Assembly: GCF_003846185.1 (NCBI RefSeq)
Contig: NZ_ML123034.1
Coordinates: forward strand, 3,646,790-3,710,789
DNA: 64,000 bases
DNA from: Streptomyces sp. ADI96-02
GTDB taxonomy: Bacteria; Actinomycetota; Actinomycetes; Streptomycetales; Streptomycetaceae
Reading direction: 5' to 3'
Shown piece by piece: positions 52,174 to 60,195 of this stretch. The position numbers and the translations under genes were made by a program. Each line of letters opens with the position of its first letter. Position 1 is the stretch's first letter. Under the pieces are notes generated by a model. It was not told the DNA's origin, ran no database searches, and saw only the letters and a program-made list of their open reading frames with translations.

Positions 52174-53383
52174 CCGCGCCCCGCGCGATCAGCCGGGAGG
52201 GCGCGGGCCCGCCGCGCTGGAGGCGCAGCGACACCGCGACGGCCGCCAGCGCCAGGACCGTCATCGCCGCGCCCGCCCACGCGGTCGCCGCGAAGCCGAG
52301 GCCCGCGTCGATCACCGTGCCGCCGAGCCACGGGCCGCTGGTGTTCCCCAGGTTGAACGCCGCCGTCGTGGTGGCGCCGGCCAGCGTCGGGGCCGCCCCC
52401 GCCACGTTGAACATCCGGGCGTTGAGCGCCGGCGCGGTGAAGAACGCCGAGAGGCCGAGCAGGAAGGCGAGCACGACGACGGCGGCCCGGCTGGAGGCGA
52501 GCAGCGCCAGGGCCGTCAGGAACACCGTCGAGGCGGCGATGCCGCACAGCAGCACCCCGAAGAGATGGGCATCCGCGACCCGGCCGCCGATCGTCGTACC
52601 GATCAGCGCGCCGATCCCGAACAGGCCGAGGATCCACGGCACCCAGCCCGCGTCCAGCCCCGCCACGTCCGTCAGCAGCGGCGCCAGGTAGCTGAACGCG
52701 CAGAACACGCCGCCCGCGGCGAGCGCCGTGACCACGACGGACAGCCAGACCTGGCGGTCCCGGTAGATCGCCAGTTCCCGCCGCAGCTCGGGCTTCCGTT
52801 CCGGCAGCGGAAGGTGCGGGATGCGGGTGAGGACGCCGACCAGCGCCACCGCCGAGGCCGCGCCCACCGCCCAGAACGCCGAGCGCCACCCCAGGTGCTC
52901 GCCCAGGAACGCCCCCAGCGGTACGCCCAGCACGTTCGCGATCGACAGCCCGCCGATCATCACGGCCATCGCCCGCGCCCGCGAGTCCACCGGCGCCATC
53001 GCGATGGCGACCGCCGCACCGACCGCCCAGAAACCGGCGCAGGCGAGCGCGCTCACCACGCGGGACGCGAAGAGCACTTCATACGTCGGGGCCAGCGCGC
53101 CCGCGATCTGACCGAGGCCGAAGACGGAGATGAGGGCGATCAGCGTGGTGCGGCGCGGCAGCCGGAGCGTGGCCACCGCGAGCAGCGGCGCGCCGACCAC
53201 CATGCCGATGGCGAAGGCGGATATGAGGAGTCCGGCCTGCGGGATCGAGACGTCCATGTCGTCGGCGATGGGCGGCAGCAGGCCGGACAGCATGAACTCG
53301 CTGGTGCCGAGGGCGAAGACGGAGAGGCCGAGGATGTAGACGGCGAGGGGCATGGGGGCGCGGCGTGAGGCGGAGTCGGGCAT
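52127..53383 (-). CDS. MFS drug-efflux-type transporter
   Basis: 418 residues with 12 predicted membrane segments: YILGLSVFALGTSEFMLSGLLPPIADDM near the start, the 2-3 loop and LGVPLGAFLGEHLGWRSAFWAVG near segment 5 (motif C area). AraJ/CmlR-like subfamily, proton-coupled exporter of a hydrophobic compound; the substrate cannot be told. I start at ATG 53383; a longer frame begins at a TTG. Confidence 0.9.
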   Translation of the reverse strand: MPDSASRRAPMPLAVYILGLSVFALGTSEFMLSGLLPPIADDMDVSIPQAGLLISAFAIGMVVGAPLLAVATLRLPRRTTLIALISVFGLGQIAGALAPTYEVLFASRVVSALACAGFWAVGAAVAIAMAPVDSRARAMAVMIGGLSIANVLGVPLGAFLGEHLGWRSAFWAVGAASAVALVGVLTRIPHLPLPERKPELRRELAIYRDRQVWLSVVVTALAAGGVFCAFSYLAPLLTDVAGLDAGWVPWILGLFGIGALIGTTIGGRVADAHLFGVLLCGIAASTVFLTALALLASSRAAVVVLAFLLGLSAFFTAPALNARMFNVAGAAPTLAGATTTAAFNLGNTSGPWLGGTVIDAGLGFAATAWAGAAMTVLALAAVAVSLRLQRGGPAPSRLIARGAATAQAAPSAAGARRP

Positions 53384-53513
53384 GACAGCACCCAACAGCG
53401 GTCACGAGCGTGACATTCCCGCCCCCGTCTCCCGCCGCCGCTCAGCCCGCTCCTCACCCGTCCCTCCAGCCGCCGCTCAGCCGCTCCTCACCCCGCCCTC
53501 CTCCCGCCGCCGC

Positions 53514-54230
53514 TCACGATGTCAGCAGCGCGAGTTCCGTCGTGAGGTTGTGCCGGGCCGGCCGCTCCCACTCGGCCGCCCCGTGCGGGGTGCGGAAGAG
53601 CCGGGGCAGCGCCAGGAGTTGCCGCAGCACCGCCGCCCGGCCCTCGCGGAACGCGTCGTCAGGGACGAACCCGTACTCCTCGCGCACCTGCGCCGCGTAC
53701 GCCGCGTACTCCTGCGGGCTGCCCGCCAGGACCGCGAGGTCGGCGTCGCACAGCACCTCGCCGTTGCGGTCGCCCTCGGCCGGTTCGTGCGTGACGGTGA
53801 GCCGGACCAGCCGGGCGGTCTCGGCGGTCACCGCGTCCGGCACTCCCGCCTCGGCCAGCGCGCGCTCGGCGAGGGCCGCGCTGCGCTCCTCGTTCTCCGA
53901 GCGGTCGGGCCGGTACACCGCGTCGTGGAACCAGGCGGCGAGGCGCACCGCGTGCACGTCGGCGGCGTGGGCGGCCAGCGTGTCGACGCGGTCCAGTACG
54001 GCCGCCAGATGGGCGGTGGTGTGGTAGCGGCGCTGCGGCTCGGCCCACCGGGCGAGGAGGCGGTCGGCGTACGGCAGCGGATCGGGGCCGTCCGCCCCGG
54101 CGCGGGCGGCGAGGAGCGTGTCCCGCCAGCGCTCGCGCAGGTCCGCCCCGCGCTCGTCGGCACGCGGTCCGGCGGGGCCGTCCGCCGGAGGGTCGCCCTC
54201 GCGCGGTCCGGTGTGCGGGCTGTCCGTCAT
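53514..54230 (-). CDS. HD-domain metal-dependent phosphohydrolase
   Basis: 238 residues. YHTTAHLAAVLDRV and LAAWFHDAVYRPDRSENEERSAALAERAL give His and HD metal ligands, and CDADLAVLAGSPQEYAAYAAQVREEYGF the C-terminal Asp region, as in COG4339-type predicted phosphohydrolases. Substrate unknown. Divergent from the 5-oxoprolinase operon. Confidence 0.88.
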   Translation of the reverse strand: MTDSPHTGPREGDPPADGPAGPRADERGADLRERWRDTLLAARAGADGPDPLPYADRLLARWAEPQRRYHTTAHLAAVLDRVDTLAAHAADVHAVRLAAWFHDAVYRPDRSENEERSAALAERALAEAGVPDAVTAETARLVRLTVTHEPAEGDRNGEVLCDADLAVLAGSPQEYAAYAAQVREEYGFVPDDAFREGRAAVLRQLLALPRLFRTPHGAAEWERPARHNLTTELALLTS

Positions 54231-54338
54231 ACGACGACTCTACGGGCCGTCCGGCCGGGGCCGAGCGGCTGACGGGCCCGGCCCCGGACCCACCGGGCCT
54301 TGTCCCCCCGCCGAACAGTCACTAGCGTCGCGCCCGTG

Positions 54339-55091
54339 ATGATCGATCTCAACGCGGACCTCGGCGAGGGCTTCGGACGCTGGACCCTGACCGACGACGA
54401 GGCGCTGCTCGCCTGCGTCACCAGCGCCAACGTGGCCTGCGGCTTCCACGCGGGCGACCCTTCCGTGATGCGGCGGGTCTGCGACGCGGCGGCGGCGAAC
54501 GGCGTACGGATCGGGGCCCAGGTCTCCTACCGCGACCTCGCCGGATTCGGCCGCCGCTCGATGGACGTGCCGCCGGCCGAGCTGACCGCCGAGATCGCCT
54601 ACCAGATCGGCGCCCTGCGGGTGTTCGCCGAGGCCGCCGGCTCCGCCGTCTCGTACGTCAAGCCGCACGGCGCCCTCTACAACCGGGCCGTCCGGGACGA
54701 CGACCAGGCCGCCGCCGTCGTCGAGGGCGTCCGGCTCGCGGGCGGTGGCCTGCCCGTCCTCGGACTCCCCGGCTCCCGGCTGCTCGCCCGCGCGGCCGAG
54801 GCCGGACTGCCCGCCGTCCAGGAGGCGTTCGCCGACCGCGCGTACACCCCGCAGGGCACGCTCGTCCCGCGCGGCGAGCCGGGCGCGGTCGTGCACGACG
54901 CCGACGAGGTCGTCCGCCGCAGCGTCGGGCTGGCCGTCGAGGGTGCGGTGACCGGGGCCGACGGCGGCCGGATCGCGGTGGCGGCGCGTTCGCTCTGCGT
55001 CCACGGCGACACACCGGGCGCGGCGGCGCTGGCCCGCCGGGTGCGGGGCGCGCTGGAGGAAGCGGGCGTCACCGTGAGGGCGTTCGCGTGA
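54339..55091 (+). CDS. pxpA: 5-oxoprolinase subunit A (LamB/YcsF)
   Basis: 250 residues: MIDLNADLGEGFGRWTLTDDEALLACVTSANVACGFHAGDP is the family signature, with SYVKPHGALYN in the middle. With PxpB and PxpC it opens pyroglutamate to glutamate using ATP. GTG 54336 directly before the ATG is an alternative start. Coupled by GTGA overlap to pxpB. Confidence 0.94.
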   Translation: MIDLNADLGEGFGRWTLTDDEALLACVTSANVACGFHAGDPSVMRRVCDAAAANGVRIGAQVSYRDLAGFGRRSMDVPPAELTAEIAYQIGALRVFAEAAGSAVSYVKPHGALYNRAVRDDDQAAAVVEGVRLAGGGLPVLGLPGSRLLARAAEAGLPAVQEAFADRAYTPQGTLVPRGEPGAVVHDADEVVRRSVGLAVEGAVTGADGGRIAVAARSLCVHGDTPGAAALARRVRGALEEAGVTVRAFA

Positions 55092-55819
55092 GCGGCCCCG
55101 CTCCGGCCCGGCGGCCACCGGAAGCGGACGGCGTACGGGTGCTGCCCGCCGGGCCCCGGGCGCTCCTGGTCGAGCTGGCCGGAGGCGAGGACGCCGAGGC
55201 GTTCCACGCCGAACTCCTCCGCCGCCGCGAGGACGGCCGGCTGCCCGCCGTGACCGAGATCGTGCCCGGGGCCCGCACGGTCCTCCTCGACGGCGTCGAG
55301 GCCGGGGACCGCGACGGGCTCGCCCGCGACCTGGCCTCCTGGCGGGTGCCGCCGCTGCGGCGCGGGACGGGCGACGCGGTGGAGATCGCCGTCGTGTACG
55401 ACGGACCCGACCTCGACGAGGTCGCCGCGCTCTGGGGAGTCCGCGCCGAGGAGGTGGCGGCGCTGCACTCCGGTACGGCGTTCCGGGTGGCCTTCTGCGG
55501 GTTCACGCCCGGGTTCGGCTACCTCACCGGGCTGCCCGCGCACCTGCACGTGCCCCGGCGCACGACCCCGCGTACGAAGGTCCCGGCCGGGTCGCTGGCG
55601 CTGGCCGGGCCGTACACCGGGGTCTATCCGCGCCCGTCGCCCGGCGGCTGGCGGCTCATCGGCCGGGCGGTCGATCCGGCGGCCCTGTGGAACCCGGGCC
55701 GGGAGCCGGCCGCCCTGCTGACGCCGGGTGCCGAGGTCCGGTTCGTACCGGTCGCGGGCGGCGCGGGCGGCGCGCACGGCGCGCACGGCTCTTCGGCGGC
55801 GGCCGGGGAGCGCGCATGA
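55088..55819 (+). CDS. pxpB: 5-oxoprolinase subunit B (allophanate hydrolase subunit 1-like)
   Basis: 243 residues: EIAVVYDGPDLDEVAALWG, FRVAFCGFTPGFGYLTGLP and TPRTKVPAGSLALAGPYTGVYP are the conserved KipI/PxpB motifs. GTG overlaps the pxpA stop and its stop overlaps the pxpC ATG. The C terminus carries a GGAHGAHGSSA extension of simple sequence. Confidence 0.93.
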   Translation: MSGPAPARRPPEADGVRVLPAGPRALLVELAGGEDAEAFHAELLRRREDGRLPAVTEIVPGARTVLLDGVEAGDRDGLARDLASWRVPPLRRGTGDAVEIAVVYDGPDLDEVAALWGVRAEEVAALHSGTAFRVAFCGFTPGFGYLTGLPAHLHVPRRTTPRTKVPAGSLALAGPYTGVYPRPSPGGWRLIGRAVDPAALWNPGREPAALLTPGAEVRFVPVAGGAGGAHGAHGSSAAAGERA

Positions 55820-56691
55820 CGCCCCCGCCCCCCGCCCTCCTGCACGTCGTCCGGGCCGGGGCGCTGACCACCGTGCAGGACGCGGGCCGCCCCGGCTGGG
55901 CGCATCTCGGGGTCGGCCGGGCCGGGGCACTGGACGCGCCCGCCGCCCGGCTGGCCAACCGGCTGGCGGGCAACGGGCCGGACGCCGCCGTCCTGGAGAC
56001 CACGCTCACCGGCTGCGCGGTCCGGGCCACCCGGCCCGTGGTGGCCGTCGTCGGCGGGGCCGTCTGCCGGGTCACGGTCGACGGCCGCCCGGCGGCCTGG
56101 GGCCTGCCGGTCCGGGTGCCGGCGGGCGCGGTCCTGGAGGCGGGCCCGGCGCTCAGCGGCCTGCGCGGCTACCTGGCGTTCGGGGGCGGCCTGGAGCCCC
56201 GACCGGTGCTCGGCAGCCGCTCGGCCGACCTCCTCTCGGGCCTCGGCCCCGCGCCGCTGCGCGACGGCGACACGCTCCCGCTCGGCGCGCCGGCGCACCG
56301 CGACGGCCCCCCGTCGCCCGACACCGTGCCGTGGCCCGCCGCCCCGGCCGAACTGGTGCTCCCGGTCCACCTCGGACCCCGCCACACGTGGTTCACCGAG
56401 GCCGCCCTGCGGACGCTGCTCACCGCCGGCTACCAGGTCTCCGAGCACAGCAACCGCATCGGCCTGCGCACCGAGGGGCCGTCGCTGGAGCGGGCCCGCA
56501 CCGGCGAACTGCCCAGCGAGGGCATGGTGCTGGGAGCGGTCCAGGTGCCGCCGGACGGGCGGCCCGTGGTCTTCCTCAACGACCATCCGACGACCGGCGG
56601 ATACCCGGTCGTCGCCGTCGTGCCGCAGGCGGCGCTCGCGGCGGCGGCGCAGGCCGTGCCGGGAACCCCGCTGCGGTTCGTCCGCGCCTGA
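55816..56691 (+). CDS. pxpC: 5-oxoprolinase subunit C (biotin-dependent carboxylase-like)
   Basis: 291 residues: LTTVQDAGRPGWAHLGVGRAGALDAPAARLANRLAGN, then AGYQVSEHSNRIGLRTEGP and LPSEGMVLGAVQVPPDGRPVVFLNDHPTTGGYPVVA, the KipA/PxpC signature. Last gene of the coupled operon. Confidence 0.93.
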   Translation: MTPPPPALLHVVRAGALTTVQDAGRPGWAHLGVGRAGALDAPAARLANRLAGNGPDAAVLETTLTGCAVRATRPVVAVVGGAVCRVTVDGRPAAWGLPVRVPAGAVLEAGPALSGLRGYLAFGGGLEPRPVLGSRSADLLSGLGPAPLRDGDTLPLGAPAHRDGPPSPDTVPWPAAPAELVLPVHLGPRHTWFTEAALRTLLTAGYQVSEHSNRIGLRTEGPSLERARTGELPSEGMVLGAVQVPPDGRPVVFLNDHPTTGGYPVVAVVPQAALAAAAQAVPGTPLRFVRA

Positions 56692-56767
56692 GCGGCGGCC
56701 CCGGGAGCCGTGAGACCACCCCGCGACCGCCGCCCCGGGCGTCGCCCTCCGGCGACGCCCGTCCGGC

Positions 56768-59104
56768 TCACCCGGCCTTGAAGCCGCGCAGCCGCAGCGA
56801 GTTGCCGACCACGAAGACGGAGGAGAAGGCCATGGCCGCTCCGGCGATCATCGGGTTGAGGAGTCCGGCGGCGGCCAGCGGGAGGGCGGCGACGTTGTAG
56901 GCGAAGGCCCAGAAGAGGTTGCCCCGGATCGTGGAGAGGGTGCGGCGGGCGAGGCGGATGGCGTCGGGGGCGGCGTTCAGGTCGCCGCGGACGAGCGTGA
57001 GGTCGCTCGCCTCGATCGCCGCGTCCGTACCGGTGCCCATGGCCAGTCCGAGATCGGCCTGGGCGAGGGCGGCGGCGTCGTTGACCCCGTCCCCGACCAT
57101 GGCGACCGAGCGGCCCTCGGCCTGGAGGCGTTTGACGACGTCGACCTTGTCCTGCGGCATGACCTCCGCGTGGATCTCGTCGATGTCGACCTCGGCGGCG
57201 ACGGTCCGTGCGACGGCCTGGTTGTCCCCGGTGAGGAGGATCGGGGTCAGGCCGAGGGCGCGCAGGCGGCGGACGGCTTCGGCGCTGGTGTCCTTGACCG
57301 CGTCCGCGACCTCCAGCACCGCTCGCGCCTCGCCGTCCCAGGCGACGGCGATCGCGGTGCGCCCTGCGGCCTCGGCGGTGTCCCTCGCCTCGGAGAGGCG
57401 GGCGGGGAGGCGGATCTCCCCCTGGGCCAGCAGCCGTTCGCGCCCGACCAGGACCGCGTGCCCCTCGACGACGCCCTGGACGCCGAGGCCGGGCACGTTC
57501 GCGAAGTCCTCGGGGACCGGCAGCGGCCCGGCGGCCTCGGCGGCGGAGGCGACGGCCCGCGCGACGGGGTGCTCGGAGGCGTTCTCCAGCGCGCCCGCGA
57601 GGCGCAGCACCTCCGCCTCGGTTGCGGACCCGGCGGTGTGCACCGCGTGCAGGGTCATACGGCCGGTGGTCACGGTGCCGGTCTTGTCGAGGACGACGGT
57701 GTCGACGCGGCGGGTGGTCTCCAGGACCTCGGGGCCCTTGATGAGGACGCCGAGCTGCGCGCCGCGCCCGGTACCGACCATGAGGGCGGTCGGGGTGGCG
57801 AGGCCGAGGGCGCAGGGGCAGGCGATGATGAGGACGGCGACGGCCGCGGTGAACGCGGCGGTCGCGCCCGCCCCGGTGCCGAGCCAGAAGGCCAGGGTGG
57901 CGACGGCCAGGGCGATCACGACGGGCACGAAGACGGCGGAGACGCGGTCCGCGAGGCGCTGGGCGGACGCCTTGCCGTTCTGGGCGTCCTCGACCATGCG
58001 GGCCATACGGGCGAGCTGGGTGTCGGACCCGATCCGGGTGGCCTCGACGACGAGCCGGCCGCCAGCGTTCAGCGTGGCCCCGGTGACGGTGTCGCCGACG
58101 GCGACCTCGGTGGGCACGGACTCGCCGGTGAGCAGCGAGGTGTCCACGGCGGAGGAGCCCTCGACGACCGTACCGTCGGTCGCGATCTTCTCCCCGGGCC
58201 GCACCAGGAACCGGTCCCCGACCCGCAACTCGGCTGTGGGGACCGTCGTCCCGACGCCGCCGCGCAGGACGGTGACCTCCTTCGCGCCCAGCTCCAGCAG
58301 CGCCCTCAGCGCCGCTCCGGCCTTCCGCTTCGAGCGCGCCTCGAAGTAGCGGCCGGCCAGGATGAACGCCGTCACCCCGGCCGCGGCCTCCAGGTAGATG
58401 TTCCCCGCGCCGTCGGTGCGCGCGATCGTCAGCTCGAACGCGTGCGTCATGCCGGTCATACCGGCCGTGCCGAAGAACAGCGCCCACAGCGACCACAGGA
58501 ACGCCGCCGAGGTGCCGAGCGAGATCAGGGTGTCCATCGTCGCCGCGCCGTGCCGGGCGTTGGTCCACGCGGCGCGGTGGAAGGGCCAGGCCGCGTAGGT
58601 CACGACGGGCGCGGCCAGCGTCAGGCTCAGCCACTGCCAGTTGTCGAACTGGAGCGCCGGGATCATCGCCATCGCGATGACCGGCACCGCCAGCACGACG
58701 GCCGTGACCAGCCGCTGCCGCAGCGGCGTCAGCTCGTCGGCGTCCCGGGCGTCCCGGGCGCTCCCGCCGGACGTGTCGTCCGCGTCGTCCGCGTCGGGCC
58801 GCGCCTCGGGGGAGGGCGGCTCCTCGGCGGTGTACCCGGTGGCCTCGACGGTGGCGATCAGGTCCTGGACGGAGACGTCCTCGCCCCGGTAGGTGACCTT
58901 GGCCTTCTCGGTGGCGTAGTTGACGGTCGCCTCGACGCCGTCCATCCGGTTGAGCTTCTTCTCGACGCGGGCCGCGCACGAGGCGCAGGTCATCCCGCCG
59001 ATCGCGAGCTCGACCGCCGACGTGCCGGAGGCCGGAGCCCCGGCGGCGGGTGCGCCGGTACCGGTCCCGGCGTCGGCGCGGGCGGTGGCTGATTGCGCGG
59101 GCAC
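56768..59104 (-). CDS. copA: copper-translocating P1B-type ATPase
   Basis: 778 residues. N-terminal heavy-metal domain with [13 protein letters not shown] (metal Cys pair near residue 40), eight membrane helices with CPCALG ion site in [17 protein letters not shown], phosphorylation DKTGTVTTG, and [22 protein letters not shown]. Exports Cu(I). I start at GTG 59104 because GGGAGG sits 6 nt upstream; ATGs at 59149/59146 would place the start inside the CsoR-type operator. The alternative adds 15 residues. Confidence 0.9.
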   Translation of the reverse strand: MPAQSATARADAGTGTGAPAAGAPASGTSAVELAIGGMTCASCAARVEKKLNRMDGVEATVNYATEKAKVTYRGEDVSVQDLIATVEATGYTAEEPPSPEARPDADDADDTSGGSARDARDADELTPLRQRLVTAVVLAVPVIAMAMIPALQFDNWQWLSLTLAAPVVTYAAWPFHRAAWTNARHGAATMDTLISLGTSAAFLWSLWALFFGTAGMTGMTHAFELTIARTDGAGNIYLEAAAGVTAFILAGRYFEARSKRKAGAALRALLELGAKEVTVLRGGVGTTVPTAELRVGDRFLVRPGEKIATDGTVVEGSSAVDTSLLTGESVPTEVAVGDTVTGATLNAGGRLVVEATRIGSDTQLARMARMVEDAQNGKASAQRLADRVSAVFVPVVIALAVATLAFWLGTGAGATAAFTAAVAVLIIACPCALGLATPTALMVGTGRGAQLGVLIKGPEVLETTRRVDTVVLDKTGTVTTGRMTLHAVHTAGSATEAEVLRLAGALENASEHPVARAVASAAEAAGPLPVPEDFANVPGLGVQGVVEGHAVLVGRERLLAQGEIRLPARLSEARDTAEAAGRTAIAVAWDGEARAVLEVADAVKDTSAEAVRRLRALGLTPILLTGDNQAVARTVAAEVDIDEIHAEVMPQDKVDVVKRLQAEGRSVAMVGDGVNDAAALAQADLGLAMGTGTDAAIEASDLTLVRGDLNAAPDAIRLARRTLSTIRGNLFWAFAYNVAALPLAAAGLLNPMIAGAAMAFSSVFVVGNSLRLRGFKAG

Positions 59105-59147
59105 GGGGGCCTCCCGGGAAGCTGGAGCTCTGACAGGATACCCCATC

Positions 59148-59164
59148 ATACCCCTAGGGGGTAT
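59148..59164. promoter_or_regulatory. CsoR-type copper operator upstream of copA
   Basis: ATACCCC-TAG-GGGGTAT, perfect 7-bp arms, matching the CsoR consensus. Further GGGGTAT-like half-sites lie beside it (about 59139-59145). It lies 44 bp before the chosen GTG. Confidence 0.9.
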
Positions 59165-59354
59165 CCCGTTCTCTCTTCATGTATACCCCCCACCCCTATC
59201 GAACACAAGTGCCTTCCCCGGTCGGCGCGGGCGGTCCCGGGGCCGGCGCGCGGGTGGCCGGCGCCATCGGGCCGGCGGCCCGGGTGCGGGTCGCCGCGAT
59301 CATGGGATCGGGCGGGGGTGCTGCGCCGCCCGCCGGCCGGCCCGTAGGCTGGCC

Positions 59355-59370
59355 ATTGGACTAGACCTAT
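59355..59370. promoter_or_regulatory. dre-like DasR box upstream of cutC
   Basis: ATTGGACTAGACCTAT matches the dre consensus A(C/G)TGGTCTAGACCA(C/G)T at 12 of 16 positions, with GG-CTAGACC intact, 28 bp before the cutC ATG. Confidence 0.65.
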
Positions 59371-59397
59371 AGCCGCGTTCTGGAGGAATGGGGACCC

Positions 59398-60087
59398 ATG
59401 AGCAACCGTGCAGTCCTGGAGGTGATCGCCCTCGACGCGGAGGACGCGGTCGCTGCCCGGGCGGGTGGCGCAGACCGCCTCGAACTGGTCACCGACATGG
59501 CCGCGGACGGCCTGACGCCGTCCCGGGAGACCTTCGCGGCGATCCGGGCGGCCGTGGACATCCCGCTGCGCGTCATGCTCAGGATGGCGGACGGTTTCGA
59601 CGCCGGCGACCTCGACGTGCTCGCCGGCCAGGCCCGCGCGATGCGGGCGGAGGGCGCGGACGAGTTCGTGCTCGGCTTCCTCGACGGGGACGCCCACCCC
59701 GATCTCGCCGCCGTCGAGCGGCTGGTCGCGGAGCTGGACGGCTGCCGCTGGACGTTCCACCGCGCGATCGACCGGGCCGCCGACCGCGAGGCGCTGCGCA
59801 GACGGCTCGCGGACCTGCCCGGCCTCGACACCTACCTCACGGCGGGCTCGGCGGCCGGTGTCGACGACGGCATCCCCACCCTCCTCGCCGAGGCCGCCCG
59901 CAGCCGTGAACCGGGCTACGAGGCCCAGATGCTGGTGGGCGGCGGCCTGCACCTGCACCATCTGCCGCGGCTGCGGGAGGCGGGCATCGACGCCTTCCAC
60001 ATCGGCGGCGCGGCCCGCCCGGCCGGCTGGTCGGCCCCGGTCGACGCGGCGGCGGTACGGGAGTGGCGCGAGGCCCTGGACGCCTGA
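59398..60087 (+). CDS. cutC: CutC-family protein
   Basis: 229 residues, TIM-barrel: LEVIALDAEDAVAARAGGADRLELV, then DEFVLGFLDGD, RWTFHRAIDRAADRE, LTAGSAAGVDDGI and MLVGGGLHLHHLPRLREAGIDAFHIGGAAR. Named for copper homeostasis in E. coli, though its biochemical role is unsettled. A dre-like box rather than a copper box precedes it, while a CsoR box serves the divergent copA. GGAGGAATGGGG holds the ribosome binding site. Confidence 0.9.
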   Translation: MSNRAVLEVIALDAEDAVAARAGGADRLELVTDMAADGLTPSRETFAAIRAAVDIPLRVMLRMADGFDAGDLDVLAGQARAMRAEGADEFVLGFLDGDAHPDLAAVERLVAELDGCRWTFHRAIDRAADREALRRRLADLPGLDTYLTAGSAAGVDDGIPTLLAEAARSREPGYEAQMLVGGGLHLHHLPRLREAGIDAFHIGGAARPAGWSAPVDAAAVREWREALDA

Positions 60088-60133
60088 CCCCGGCCGCCGG
60101 AGGGGCGGGGCCGGGGTCCTCGCGAGGCGCCCC

Positions 60134-60190
60134 GCGCCCCACCTCGGAGCCCGCGCCCCACCTCGGAGCCCGCGCCCCACCTCGGAGCCC
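60134..60190. repeat. 19-bp tandem repeat, three exact copies
   Basis: GCGCCCCACCTCGGAGCCC at 60134-60152, 60153-60171 and 60172-60190. It lies between the convergent cutC and helicase stops. Confidence 0.95.
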
Positions 60191-60195
60191 GCGCC

